Source: Hanleya hanleyi (taxonomy: Eukaryota; Mollusca; Polyplacophora; Lepidopleurida; Hanleyidae). Taken from it: DNA of 64,000 bases. A program made the position numbers and the translations under genes. The notes beneath the pieces are model-generated. The model saw nothing but the letters and a program-made list of their open reading frames with translations. It made no database searches and was not told the DNA's origin. Location: contig JAVTVY010045324.1 of assembly GCA_036873755.1 (NCBI GenBank), positions 124,001 through 188,000 of the forward strand, written 5' to 3'. Numbering within the stretch: the stretch's first letter is position 1; every line of letters starts with the position of its first letter. Shown one piece after another: positions 37,536 to 50,544 of this stretch.

Positions 37536-38847
37536 AACATCTTATGCAACAGCGATAGTATGCCTAAGACACCTGTCGACGTCGTTGTTGTCTCTTATAC
37601 ACTGTTACATGGTACATGCTGAGCTGCCTGAAAAGCAAGAAATTGGTTCAGCAAAATTCACCTGGACACTGACTCCTACAAACAATCGGACCTTGCATAT
37701 CGAAATCAACTACAGCAGGGAAAGGTTTGAGGGACGAGAGATCTCACGTATTAGATCTACATCTAGAAGCGATTTTTCTACCCCTTTACCCACAGAGAAA
37801 CGTGACATGTCTTTATCAGACTGGTGTAATTTGGAATGGAAAATTTACTGGTATTTCTAAAAAAAATGGTTTGTAGTGAATACCCACTCTATGGCCTGAA
37901 TTAGAAAAGAAAACTTATAATAACCCCCCTTCCCCACCCCTATATTTCCTACCGGTAGTACGCAGGCATCCCCCGGATCGAATCGAACGATCATCTTAAA
38001 TTTAATGCAAAAATCAAACACATGAACCAAATTTCATGGCGATAGTTCCATTTGGAAGCAGACATCCTTTCATCTTATAGTATGGGTACCGGGAATCCTC
38101 TTACGTTCTTGTCTGCAACAACGGATATCTCAAACTGTTATATTATTTTTAGGTGCCATCACGTGTTTTTCAGGCCACAGACATGCCTACTTCAAATTAT
38201 TTTGGAAATATCAAAACAATTTATTCAAGTCACACTAACAAAAATTCTGGCCGAACCAGGTCATGTTGGCGACAAACCTTTTTTGTATTAATCTATCAAA
38301 CATTTTTCGGCGTTTGGACCGTATGCCCCCCCCTCCCCCTCCCCATCTACCGACCACTCCCCTTGTAACATACGGTAAATGACTGTTTGAATAGTGTCAC
38401 AAGCTGTATTCCGGGTTGTCCATCCATATACTTTATTCCATGCCGCAATATTTTAAGTGCCTGAAATCAGACTAATCAGATTGTTTGATGATGACATTTT
38501 TATGGTAGAAATAAAGGGAAGTAACTCTAACAGTGCTATTTACAGAGAGTGTTGTAAACAAATGCCCAGTGTTAAGTCCATGGCTTAACAAAAATATAAA
38601 AAAAAGATTTCGAGGAGAGTGACCATTCACATTCTCCATCACGGTCCTAATTCTCTCTCTGGGAGAGTTGTTCATGACTCTTCTGTTCGACCGTCCGTCC
38701 CTTAAGATTTATCGTTTTTGCGATTTAGTTAGTTTTTAATCTGAAAATCTGCCCCGAGACAATCCCACAAAGTATCTTCACACCACATTCCAGAATCCAT
38801 CAAACCGTTTTATGTTTAGCTCCACACCCCCTTGTTGTCGTGATGCC

Positions 38848-39485
38848 AGAACATTTTGGCACGCGACATTTCGTTAAGCCACATTTCGGCAAGTGAAATT
38901 TCGGCGCAAAGTGAAAGGTAAGACATGTCGGCACCCTTTTTTCGGGTCAAATAAAATAAAGATTTCCACATTCTTTTTGTAACATATTTCTAACATATAA
39001 ACAGATCATTTTAAGGGTTGCCAAGTTGTAGATTCTCATAGTTGCTCACTATTATCCGCGGCATTTCGGCAACATGTTTTCACATATTAAGGTTGACTGA
39101 TGAGGTTTTTATTAGTAATAGAATATTTACAACGTATTTAAAATCACATTTGTACATGTACCTCAATACTTGTGGTTTTGTTTTTTGCTTTATGACTTTC
39201 TAATCCAAAGGCATATGTGAAAAAAAGTTACCGAAATGTCGCAGATACTCGCGGTCAAATAATCTATAATTTGGTAACCCTTAAAATGGCTTGTTTATAT
39301 GTTAAGTATGTTGAAAAAGATGTGAAAATCTTTTTTAGTACTATTTGGCGTGTAAGAAAAAAGGTGCCGAAATGTCGTACTCTTCACTTTGTGTCGAAAT
39401 GTCGTATGCCGAAATGTCGCTTACCGAAATGTCGCATGCCGAAATGTCGCGTGCTAAAATGTCGCTTGCTGAAATGTCGCGGATT
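38848..39485. mobile_element. foldback element built of CCGAAATGTCG words
   Basis: The left arm (GCGACATTTCG, ACATTTCGGCA, GTCGGCACCCTTTTTTC) is mirrored by the right arm (AAAAAAGGTGCCGAAATGTC, TGCCGAAATGTCGC). Symmetry continues inward: GGTTGCCAAGTTGTAGATT against AATCTATAATTTGGTAACCC. The CCGAAATGTCG word is reiterated at least six times in the right arm, which gives repetitive frames on both strands. No transposase is seen. Confidence 0.85.
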
Positions 39486-39719
39486 CCACCATCGCACTGC
39501 GGTAATAATTGTATGAATAAAGAGATCGCCCAAAGAAGCATTATTGAAATATGGTGCAACTGTGACAGTATGAATCACGGACAAGACGCTTGTATTTGCT
39601 ACACTGTTTGGTAAGGTATGAATCCAAGATACATTGTGGAAAGATTCAGCTCTGTAACCCAAGGGGTAAGAAAAATATTCAGGGAATGACAGAGGAGGGG
39701 AAATGCTCCCCAATAGGCC

Positions 39720-41470
39720 TGGGTAGGTCCAAAAAAATCAAGACTTGGGAGGGTTAATAGTCTGAAGTCTGTTCCTCATATATAGCGTTGCAATGAGCAG
39801 TTTCATGGTGCTATCCTGTCTCTCGCACTTCAAATATCCAGTTATCGATGTGTTTATATATATAAGCTATTATTTCATATGAAATCTTTGGAAATTATGT
39901 GATCATACTTTCATTGGAGCGAGATTTGTGTGGGAGGTGAGATAAATTGAAACTTTACCATGTGATTGATCTATGCTAGCTTTCGCCATGGCTCACTTTC
40001 ACCGCTCTTCATGTCCTAAGAAACATATTATTTGAAATGTTTGCCCAGGTTGTTTGGATAATTGGACTGCATGAATGTTGCCTCTATCTCAACGAAGCCA
40101 TACGAAACTACCAGTTTCTTGAAAGTTATCACCAGTGTTTTACTTTGAAATAACAGTTCAAAAACAGAAGCGATAATAATTACATTAATGACAGCAAACA
40201 TTTGCTCAAACTTCCGAATTGCGATGAATAGAATGATATAAGAATAACACACAATATGAATGATATGTTTGACTATTTCACTGTGTACTAAGACAAATTG
40301 ACTATAGACACGTTCGATCAAAACAGAACTCATAATCTTTACCCCTAGAGGCTCCATTTCTAATTATATATTGATTCACTGGTTTCCGGCGTTGCTTCAT
40401 AGCCATAACAAACAAATTACTTCTGCCATCATCGGGGTGTGGCCTACTGTGTGGTTAGCAAGTAGAGTTGCATCGTAATCCGGTAATCAAGTTGAATTTA
40501 TTTCATAATAGCGAACTGTCTTCTCTCCGGAACTTCAAAGACTTCCACAGGAATATTATCAACAGAAAGGAATATTATGGTAAGAGTCACTTCATCTTAA
40601 ATTAAAGTTTAGACGTATTTCTGAAACGAAAACATGTAAAGCAAACCTGACCATTGCAATTTCACGTCGGGCCAGAAAATGTAATTTTGAAGTTCGGCCG
40701 TCTCATCTGGGACATCTATTGACCAGTCTTCTGTCAATTCGAAGTTTCCTTTTACAAGAATACTGATTCCTAGATAACTCGTAGAAATACTTCAAAAGAG
40801 AAGCTGTTGTCCATTGAACGCTCTTGCAGTCTTAAACACAAGTCAATCTTGGAGTTGCAGAATGCTTGCTTGTGCTTTACTGTCGCTTTAAAGCTACAAT
40901 AGTGACTGGCGTTACTCTATACTTCTGAATTTATGCTGCTAAATTGTGAAAACAAACATGGTCATTTTCTTCAATGGGGTAATTTATCCACTTTTTATCA
41001 ATTATTTCATACGTATTCATAGAAGACAACTGTTATACGTACATAATTGTTATGGCAACTGAATATTTTCTTTTCCTTTTATTTCAGTTGTTAATCGCAC
41101 TTGAGTGGTGATGGAGCGGACACTATTACGAGTGTTACAGTTTTATCTATGAAATACACGGAGCTTACTGTGGGGATGATCCGATGAGGATTCAGAACAC
41201 AAAATATAATTTTTTGAATCATAAAGAACGTTTTATTTGAACAATACATACAACTAACAGAAACTTGCATTTGGTTGCAACCATGTTGAAGACGAGTCAG
41301 AATGATAATAAATCTTACTATTCATTTCTTCATCCTCTGTTGTCATCCTTTTATCTTTCACATTATTTTGCAGAGAACGCGTCTCGCTACCTCTTCTTAT
41401 AACATTGTCCATGTCCGTTAAAACTGAATGATGATATTATTATAGTGAGCGTGAGAATGAACGATTTGGC
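39720..41470. other. intronic, nothing recognised
   Basis: No exon with EGF spacing and no bounded repeat found. The minus-strand frame at 40028-40357 is hydrophobic but has no domain I know. Confidence 0.4.
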
Positions 41471-41479
41471 CGTCAGCGG

Positions 41480-41870
41480 GAGGCGAACATACTCCCCCTA
41501 CCATACATGGATGAGCTATTATCATCTGGCAGTCTAGAGATGCACTGATACAACATTCTTTAGATAACGACTTTACAACAAAAAATATATGGAATAAGAC
41601 TACTGATTAGCGATACTATACTGATTTGTCTTACCGGCATCATTGAAAACTGTTGACCGCTTCTCTCTTGCAGAAAGCTAGCCTATTTATTTGTATACTG
41701 CTTGTTTTGTTTTTTAAGTTGGTGCTAATGCTGTTAAAGGAATTAGGTCCTTTAGGTACGGACGCGGAAAATATTTTATGGACGACGGCTGAATATTGAT
41801 TGCCGGACTAGACGGCTGTATATTTGTATTTGGTATCAACATATGCTGCCATCGATTATTGTCAGCTCCA
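41480..41870 (+). repeat. intron block R6, copy 2
   Basis: Carries GCATCATTGAAAACTGTTGA, CCGCTTCTCTCTTGCAG and GGACGACGGCTGAATATTGA, in the same order as 46310-46490. Confidence 0.7.
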
Positions 41871-42099
41871 CATTTTCTCGCCTTGACCACTGAAACACCA
41901 AGGTTTTTGAGTGATTCATATTGATCGATTCGCGTCAGCTAGGTAATTTGCACCTTGTTAGAGCATTTCCACAAAGTAGATGCTCTAATGTTTTCATGAG
42001 AAACGGCTCCTACGGATCGGCCGCCGTTAAATATTTTCGGATCAGACTTTGTGTGCTGTCTCCTTAGGCCTGGGGAATTTGTCTGGTTGTGTTTTGATA

Positions 42100-42930
42100 A
42101 CCGCTGTTCTCCACTAGGTGGAGCCCTATGCAGAGCATAGGTAAACCGTTCTCTCACGATTTCGTCTGAACGGCTTGTATGATTTCTATGAAATTTCATT
42201 ACAAATTGTGGTTGTGGAGGATAGGCAATGTGGGTTTTGAAAAGGTTTTTGTGTAGCTGCCTAACCATAAAGGCAAGTGTTTGCGTCTCAAAAAAGAAAG
42301 TTTTTCGTGAAATGAAAATTTACCAAATCGCTTGAAGAAATAATTAAAAATTGTTTTATTCTAGGTTGCCAAGCATAAATATAGGATTGCCGATGTGATA
42401 ATTCCCTTTGGGTGCAAACCAAATTGCCATTCAAATGAAAAATCACAATTATCTGACTTAACGTCCAAACCTCCATAACCATTATCATGATTAATTTTTT
42501 CATTTGAACTCTTCTGTGCCATCTCCCTAGGGCTTTCGATTCGCCTGCTTGTTTTTCGTGGTATTTTGTCATCACCAGGTAGCGCTATAGACATGAATCC
42601 AGGTAAACTTTTGTAGCATAATATCTTCTAAACAACTTGTTTGATTTCCGTGAAATTTGGGTATAATGATATTACAAGGTAGGCAAAGTACTGACAAGAT
42701 TTTGGTAGTGTTGGCGGAATCATTGAGGCGCTTTTTTGCATATCAAAATAAGATTCTTATTCACAAAAATGGAAATTTACTATTTGAATCAGGAAAAAGT
42801 CATTCTAGTTTGCCTAACAAGAATATAACATTTCCAGTGTTATTATTCACATCCCTTGTAAGCCAAATGGCCATTTTTTTAAATACCTGAAATTCTCATG
42901 ACTTAAGTCCAATATTTACATTCCTCAGGC
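42100..42930 (+). repeat. diverged tandem duplication split by Harbinger insertion
   Basis: GCAGAGCATAGGTAAAC...TATGATTTCTATGAAATTTC near 42130 is echoed by CTATAGACATGAATCCAGGT...TTTGATTTCCGTGAAATTTG near 42590 and again after 44370. The Harbinger element interrupts the series. Confidence 0.5.
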
Positions 42931-43150
42931 CAGGGGCCTTATTCACGAAGCGCTTTTAAGGCCTAAGAGACACTTAAGCGGCACGTAGAGTCAACTTTGC
43001 GAAAGTGGTGGTATTCACGAACGGCTCTTAACTTAACAGAACACGTAACATCCTCTTAAATCGTATCTTATGTTACGGGAGCTCTAGAGCTCCCTTAAAC
43101 CTCTCTTAGCGGTAAGAGGGGAAGACATTATTAGTTAGACCGGTTTCGAC

Positions 43151-43500
43151 ATGGCGTTTCTGCTACTGCAAGGGATGTTGAACGGCCGAAATTTCCGTCG
43201 TGAAAGGGTCTTTAGGGATAGGACAAACCCTTTAGATATATATAGAGATTCTGAATTAATCCAACGGTATAGAATTCCACGAAATTTGATTATGGAGGTC
43301 ATCGAACTGATTAATGGTGAAATAACACACCCCAGCTGAATATCCCAGGCAATACCAGCTAGTGTTCAAGGGGTGTGTACGCTGCGATATTATGCAACGG
43401 GCAATTTCCAACTGGCGAATGCTGACCTATATGGTATCAGCCAACCCTCTGTGTCGCGAATAGTCGCAAGTGTGTCGAGTGCCTTGTGCAGGCATGCCAT
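43151..43500 (+). pseudogene. HARBI1-like transposase fragment
   Basis: The N-terminal frame contains NPLDIYRDSELIQRYRIPRN, and after a stop near 43339 the same frame continues with LRYYATGNFQLANADLYG then ISQPSVSRIVASVSSALC. Both are conserved parts of the Harbinger nuclease N-terminal region. The catalytic DDE core is missing: the frame runs into a foldback insertion at about 43505. A short remnant after 43971 ends the element. It is inactive as written. Confidence 0.8.
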
Positions 43501-43504
43501 CGAC

Positions 43505-43970
43505 CATGTTGTACCATCGCGCTGTCGTGTTCTCAGTCGTATTCTACTAGCATGTCGTGTCATCATGTCTCAATTACGTTGTTTGGTCGTACAGCTGAGT
43601 TGTCTCGTCGACATGCCGTTTTGTCGCGTTGTCGTACAGCTGTGTTGCCGTGTCTTGTCACAATGATGTCTCAATGGGGTATTGCCGTGTTACATTCCAA
43701 CAAATATGCTCAGATATATCCATGCGCCTGATCTTTGAAAGAAGCTTGTCAACACGACGACATGGAAAAGGGCTACACAATAACACGGCAAGTGCACACC
43801 GGCGTGGAATCATAGTGACCAGGAAATTCGATAGTATGGCAGCAAGACAACACAAATTAATTCCGACATGACATGACAACACAAACGCACGAGAATGCGA
43901 CATGACGGCATGTCGACACGACATCTCACCACCACGGAAGCACAACACGACAACACTAAATGGCGGATAT
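43505..43970. mobile_element. nested foldback of TGTCGTGT/ACACGACA words
   Basis: The left side has CGCTGTCGTGTTCTCAGTCG, GACATGCCGTTTTGTCGCG and similar. The right side has GCGACATGACGGCATGTCGA and AGCACAACACGACAAC, their rough inverse. It interrupts the transposase frame, so it inserted after the Harbinger element. Confidence 0.7.
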
Positions 43971-45124
43971 TGGCCACCATACCAAATTCTTCCCACAATC
44001 ACAAAAGAATAAAGAAAATAGAACGCAAACCAATTTTCATGCGTGACCTGAGTCTTTCTTACACAAAGGATATGGTGAAGTGGTTTGATAACATTTTTAG
44101 TGGTAACGAACGCTGTTCTCAGGTTCCATGATAGGAATATATTAACTTATTTAAAGAGGCCCGTAACTTTAAGTGGTTCGTAATTTTAAGAGGCATTTAA
44201 GTGTGGTTTTGTGAATACCACTTAGTGCACTCGTAACATTCTCGCAAATCGCTCTTAACGTCGCCGCAAATGACTAAGAGGCCCGTAACTTAAGTGGCGT
44301 TCGTGAATAAGGCCCCAGATCTGGAGATTTTGCTCGGTCATATAGTTTCGTGATATTTGTTCATCATTGGGTAGTACTATAGACAGTAAACTTATATAAC
44401 ACAATTTTTTGGCTCTTCATGAAGTTTATTATTGTGATCTTGTTAGAAAGCCAAAGGATTTCAAAGGATTGAAAGGTTTTTTTATTGAAATTGTAGTTTT
44501 AGGGCTACCTCTCATACGGATTTCGCGGCCCACCAACATAATGCTTTATTTATATTTCATTATACATTCTTTTTTACAATTCATATTTTTATTAACATTA
44601 TGATTTAAAAATGGACTGAAAAGGACATTGGTGCTGCTAGCGCTGGCATATATGTGGCAATGGGGGTATTGACAGCTAAATATATCTAAATCTAAAACGC
44701 AATCAGAGAAAATATACTTCCATCAGTATGGTGTGATACTGTATGGGGAATTGCAAGGATTCAAGAGAGCTTGAATTCAAGACATACTGTAACACTGATA
44801 TTCTCCTTTATCTTGCAGGTCTACATATTGTATGCCTGTGTGCTGCATGACCATTCAGGAAATAAAATCTGACGTGGTTGACTTATTGCATAATGCACTT
44901 TACATACGGCACTTACATAGAAGACAGTTTGTGTCAACGAAGTAAACAATTCTTTTCCAGAATCAGTGCTACTCCTCTCTCCAATACTGATATAATAATT
45001 TGATCTTGTTCATTGGTATGGCTATCGCAATTACATTTTTTTAGTCTCCAGTGGCTGTGAAGCCCGGGGCTTCCAGATGACTAGAGATGCATTCTGCCCA
45101 ATTTTCAATGAGTAAAATGACAAA

Positions 45125-45600
45125 TTATCACTCGATTAATGCTCATTTTTTGTTTTATATGGATGTCCCCAAAGGGTATTTGAAACTCGAGATATGAAAT
45201 GGTACATACCGTTACATTTTCACAGCATAGTTACAACTGTTGATAACTATTTGTTAGACTGTAAAAAGTAGAAATATTTTTTAGGTGGAACTTCTACATT
45301 CCTGCTATATGGCACGTCCCAACTGTGATTTTTTTTTATAGTTAAGTAAAATGATGTGTTCTGACCAGTGCATTTTGACAGAATATAGTGTCACTCGGTT
45401 AATGCTCAATTTTTTCTTTTCATGTGGAGATCCCCAGAATTTATTTGAAACTCGAGATGTGAACTGGCACATACTGTTGCATTTTGACAGCATAATTACA
45501 AAAGTTGATAACTTTTTTTTAGACTGAAAAAGGAGAAAGCTTTCTAAAGGTTAGTGAAACTTCTACATCCCTGCTATATGGCACGTCCCACCTGGGAAAT
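45125..45600 (+). repeat. ~255-bp tandem duplication
   Basis: TTTGAAACTCGAGATATGAA, GCATAGTTACAA and GTTGATAACT at about 45180-45245 recur as TTTGAAACTCGAGATGTGAA, GCATAATTACAA and GTTGATAACT at 45435-45510. CTGCTATATGGCACGTCCCA is also repeated, at about 45301 and 45572. Confidence 0.8.
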
Positions 45601-45719
45601 TTTTATATCTAATTTAAGTGAATGATATGTTCTGGTACATTTTGACAGAATATTTAGATTTTCAAGATAATATGTAACGATGCCTCAAATGAAACTGAAT
45701 TGTCCCTGTCATATGGCTG

Positions 45720-45805
45720 TCCGTCCCGTATGTCTGTTTGTCTGTCTGTTTGTCTGTCCGTCTGTCTCTCTGTCTGTCTCTCTGTCTGTCTGTCTGTCTG
45801 TCCAT
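45720..45805 (+). repeat. (CTGT)n microsatellite
   Basis: Imperfect CTGT/TCTG tetranucleotide run of about 85 bp. Confidence 0.9.
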
Positions 45806-46069
45806 CTTTCTTGTCATACCACATATGCCGCTTATGATGGATCAGAAGCCTAATGAAAATGACTGACCTTCACCTGTTTTATCAGGGTTAAATTTAGCAT
45901 TAGCAATAATGTTCAAATGAGTGACGGTAGACTCTCCGAATTCATACTACATGTGCAATTGGTGAATGACTAGAAGCCTATTACAGTTGACTGAACCTAT
46001 TTTCTCAAGGTTATATACTGTATATTATGATATCACATGAAATACAGCTTGGCTGATAGCAAAATACGA

Positions 46070-46560
46070 ACGTAGCGTGCAAGATCTATGGCGCTACGTT
46101 TCGTAACTTGTGTCTAATTCCGCTTAACCCGGGGCTAGAGGCCGTATGAACCCATGTACTTTAAGATCCTCATGGTACTCATATGAACAGTCACAATCAA
46201 AGCGTGACTGACATACATCATTCTTTAGATGACGACTTTACAACGAATATTATGGATTAAGAATACTGATCAGCGATACGGATTGATATTTTTGGAACAT
46301 CATGATGTCTTGCCGGCATCATTGAAAACTGTTGACCGCTTCTCTCTTGCAGGAAACAAGCCTATATGTTTATGTATACTATGATTGTCTTTTTGAATTT
46401 GGTGCTAATACTGTTATATGGAAAATGGAATAGGTCTTTGGATTATGGACGCGGATATTCTCTAATGGACGACGGCTGGATTATGAATGACGGACTAGAC
46501 GCTTGTAATTCTAAATTAATACCACATATGCAACTGATGATGAACCTGAAGTCTATCAAT
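46070..46560 (+). repeat. intron block R6, copy 3
   Basis: Matches 24060-24560 (GCTACGTTTCGTAACTTGTG, TCTAATTCCGCTTAACCCG) and 41480-41870 (GCATCATTGAAAACTGTTGA, ATGGACGACGGCTG). The frame at 46366-46647 lies partly in it and is not called. Confidence 0.7.
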
Positions 46561-47139
46561 ATGACTGATGTTGACCTATTTTGTCAAGGTCAAAAACTGT
46601 ATGTTAAGTCACATACATTTAACGGCCAACATACACTTCAAATCTAACATTTTCATCATCATCGCTGTGACCTCCAGATCAATCTACCAAAGTTCGCTTA
46701 CGTTACAACACCCTCAACAGTAACTTAAAACCATGCTGTATCAGCTGAGCTGGTGAAACATCCACCATTTCCAAGCTCTGACATACCACGTCACTGTCGG
46801 AATATGGGTGCCATGACACCGTAATAGATCGCACAGCCAGCGAAGGTTGCCGATCTATATTGAATGTCGTTATTGCCTAAGTACTATTAGCAGCAATAAT
46901 TCGCTGACTTCCAGTGAAAAAAAAATCGTTAAAGTTAATTATTTAATTTTGTTGTTTGGCATTTTTATTTGCTGGCATTGTTTCCAATAGATTACAATAG
47001 CCTAATTCTTACAATCAGGAATGAAAAAGGGGTTAAAATATTTCGTAGCGAAAAAAGTTGGAAATTTGAAATTAAATTTTTATTCTGATATTCAATTGTT
47101 TAATCTCGGTGAGCCCGTGAAATACAAAATAAAGTTGGT

Positions 47140-47300
47140 CTTGCCTCACACTGGGCTTCACCCATTGATAAAGAAATCCCGTCTCAGAGGCACTACTACC
47201 AGGGATGATTACCGATTGCTCGTCCCCCTAAAATTATGGAGATCTAAAGCTCTTTGTGTACCAAATTATGTGTTACACATGAATTCGGGGAAAATGCTCT
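47140..47300 (+). repeat. dispersed repeat, copy B of window start
   Basis: CACACTGGGCTTCACCCATT, GAGGCACTACTACCAGGGAT and ACCAAATTATG match 148-330. Confidence 0.65.
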
Positions 47301-47424
47301 TGTCACTAGCTTTCATTTAGTTAAGGTCGTGTGTTCTGCCAGCCTAGAGGTAACCCTTCCATGAAACGTTAAGCTATAATCAGCTTTTTTATCAATCATG
47401 AATAGTCTGTTGCGAGGTAAAAAA

Positions 47425-47535
47425 ATAGATTAACCCCAACTGGCCTGGAAGGGAGGCGGTGCCCCCCCTACCAAACTTTCTGCGCTATCTCCGGAACGAC
47501 AAAAAGTTTATCATATTGGGGTCATTTTGAGCCTA
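47425..47535 (-). repeat. dispersed repeat family R2, inverted copy
   Basis: CTGCGCTATCTCCGGAACGA and CATATTGGGGTCATTTTGAG are close to the complement of R2 elements elsewhere. Confidence 0.6.
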
Positions 47536-47539
47536 TTTG

Positions 47540-49474
47540 CATAACCCTCGAATGCATAAATGTTCAATCAAAATCAGAATTTGAAGCTTACAATCGAATA
47601 AACCTAAATGTATGACCACGTCAGTCTCAGATAGTAACTGAGAACTAATCAAATATATTGGACAATTTATGAATAAATTGTTAAGAACATCATTATGAAA
47701 ATGTTATGATCAGCAGGCCCTTCGAACAAACTTCCTCAATTGCGGTTTGAGCTGAGGAATAAAGCATATTTAACAGTGTCACATTAAATAAAAAGGGTGC
47801 CCACTGTTCATCAGAGTTAACCCAGTATGTGGGATTGAGCGTTTGACTTCGTGGATTATTACGATCTGGGATCGAACAGTTGGCTTCAATAAACAAATAC
47901 TCTCATTGATAGAGGTGCCATATATCTTTTCACTAGTAAGTTAACCACTGTTTGGGATGTAGGCAACCTAAAAGCACTCAAAATCCGGATATGAACGTCT
48001 AAGAAGAGTTTCTGGTCCTAGCGTGGCAAAAATCCCGCGAATGAAGGAAACCGAAACTTATGTTAGCTAAAAAGCACAAATTATCTTTGTCATTCCTGGA
48101 CCCGTGTGGATATAATCAAAACAACCTACTGGGATGTAGTTCATTACGACCTACACAATTGACAATGCCTATTTAGCGGAACATCGCAATGAATTAAGAA
48201 GTGGAAAATACATGGAGTCTAATCAACAGCTCTACCTTTAATTGTAGCGATATGCAAATCAAAGTTCTCACAAACAATTTGATGCTCATCATCATTACTT
48301 TGATATTCATGGTGAGTTATAATTCAGTTATGAATTAGTCTCTCATAGGTCATCTAGTTGAATCATTTACAGGTTCGGTCTTGTACTGTGTTACTACATC
48401 AGGTGCATAATATCTCTTCTCTCGACCTGAACCTTTTACCGCGATGTTATACAACTACTATGGCATTTTCAGAAATTTATACAGATGTTAGTTGCGACAT
48501 TTGGTATGTAGACCTCGTCCACAAGAATGCTTCGTATTTGTTAGCATCTTAATCAATGTAATACACTCTAAAATGTTGGACGTCTGACGCGTCCCAAACT
48601 ATTGTTCTCTTCGTATTCTAGGGTGCAGTGCCATTACAATTTGAAGGTCAGGGTGCACATTTTAGAATGCGAATAATATGAAAATAAATTTTAAACGCTG
48701 CTTCTCTTATTTATTGAAGAACAGCGACAGTATGTTCTAAAATGGTTACATTGGAACATCATACCTTTGTTTGGTCTTCTGGTGTACTGGTGTGCAGTGC
48801 CGAAAAGATGACATCATTTCATCTGAAATATGAATAATTATATATAATCCTGATACTGCTACATGTACTCACTTGCAAACAATCAACCTCTACATATTTC
48901 GACATTAGATGAGAACCTAGTCGTCATTTCATTCCATGAAAGAATTTGGTCACTCTCGATTCGGTCAATCAATCGTCGTAGAATTTGAGAGTCAGATCTG
49001 TATTCCTATTGGGCGGATCCGAGTACATACGAGACAAACATATGAAAGATATGAGTTGTTTCCCCGTCCCCCTATTGACTGTGCCTCCTTAACACTGACG
49101 TTACCAACGGCTGTAGAGAATGAGGTGGGCGTACTTTGGAGCCTTATTTATCAAAATATGATCTGTCAGTTTTGTTTGATTATAGGAAATATAGCATCAA
49201 TGAGAATCTTTGCTCCAATTATCAGCTCATATCATCATACGAATTTCGTTTTGTTTTATGAGATAAATTTATTAGAATATACGTTTTTTTATTTCAATAT
49301 ATCTATTTTGATCATAATACTCTTATTTACCGACATTGCCATGTTCACAAAACTATATCTTGTCAGTTTATTTCCAAATGATTGATATCGATGATTATCG
49401 AAAAAGATCAGGATTGGCCATCGGGAACCTTGAAATTTTTGTGAATATTAATATAGATATTTTCTCACTTTCAG
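47540..49474. other. intronic, nothing firm
   Basis: A 149-codon frame at 48936-49385 (hydrophobic C-terminal half) has neither splice-bounded exon form nor a known domain. I see no EGF exon in this stretch. Confidence 0.4.
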
Positions 49475-49597
49475 ACCAGGACGAATGTCGGACCTACGAT
49501 ACAAACGAGTGCGAACATAACTGCATCAACACAGATGGTAGTTACGTCTGCACCTGTGACCCGGGATATTACAAGAAGGGTCAAGGATCTTGTCAAG
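49475..49597 (+). CDS. EGF exon 12
   Basis: Bounded by TTTCAG and GTATGT, 123 bp, phase 1-1. It reads DQDEC...CINTDGSYVCTC with six cysteines. It follows a 19.6-kb intron. Same phase and same module type as exon 11, so it is very likely the same gene. Confidence 0.86.
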
Positions 49598-49754
49598 GTA
49601 TGTTTATACGATTAGTGTATATATTTTTAATGTAACACACGGACCATTCTGTTCTAGTAGGTCGTTTGTGAATTGTTTCAAGGAAACTGTCGCAGTTCTA
49701 TATATGAAAAATAGAATATATTATCTCTGCTTCTGTAGAATGTAACCATACTGC

Positions 49755-50310
49755 TCAACACTATCTGGCCTGGGCTTTTTTGGGACCTGTCCAGGCCTGG
49801 GGGTGGGGCGAAATGATTCCCCTGTTTGTCCCTTGAGTAAGGAGGCTAAAAGTTACCACATTATACCCTTGAGTCAAGCTCTACCAAAAAACAAAATCCA
49901 AGATGGCCGCTTTGGTAACGTCATAGTGACGCCATTTTTAAAAACGACATTTTTTGGTCGATTTTTCGGTCAGATGTTTTTAATTTTTCATTTGTGCAAT
50001 TTCTTCGCAAAAACTGCATAATAAATTAGTAAATATTAATTTGATGTAAAATGAAATAGATTTTGTCCACTCGACGAAAACATCACTATTTTGGTACTCC
50101 ACGTGGACACCATCTTCAATTTACACATGATCCTTTAATCCGGGGGTTATGCAAATAGGCTCAAAATGACCCCAATATGATAATCTATAAAGTCACGGAG
50201 GGTCAGCTCTCACTTTGTTTGTCGTTCCGGAGATAGCGCAGAGTTTTGTAGGAGCCATTTTGCCCCCCTCCCCCAACCCCCAACCCAGGCCTGGTAGGGT
50301 TAACACATGA
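49755..50310 (+). repeat. dispersed repeat family R2, copy 2
   Basis: Carries GCAATTTCTTCGCAAAAACTG, CATCACTATTTTGGTACTCC, CTCAAAATGACCCC and GTCGTTCCGGAGATAGCGCAG in the order seen at 2540-2895, plus CAAGATGGCCGC near 49900. Confidence 0.75.
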
Positions 50311-50544
50311 TTAACAACATACCCTACAGTCGCGGGTTCTCTAATTATTAAAACAAGTGGCGAGAAAGACTGGCATGCATTTCCCCATCCTTCTCATGCT
50401 GGATAGGTTGAATCATCGTGGGAGAGTTTCAACGCACCATGGTTAAATTCAAAATGAACAGCAGGCAGGCCCAATAACTGCAGATATCGACAATGTGAGC
50501 TTCAGCATGATTTTATGTTTCTCTTCATCTCTGATCTCCCTCAG

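Larger units (their letters stand above)
42934..44315 (+). mobile_element. PIF/Harbinger transposon, internally broken
   Basis: The termini GGGCCTTATTCACGAA and TTCGTGAATAAGGCCC are perfect 16-bp inverted repeats. They are flanked by a 3-bp direct repeat CAG at 42931-42933 and 44316-44318, as expected for PIF/Harbinger. Subterminal CTTAAG/AAGAGG words are also inverted. The interior encodes part of a HARBI1-like transposase and holds a nested foldback. Confidence 0.85.

Noticed and set aside
48936..49385. 149-codon frame as a gene or exon
   Set aside because: No acceptor at its start, no known domain, and a hydrophobic AT-rich second half typical of chance frames.
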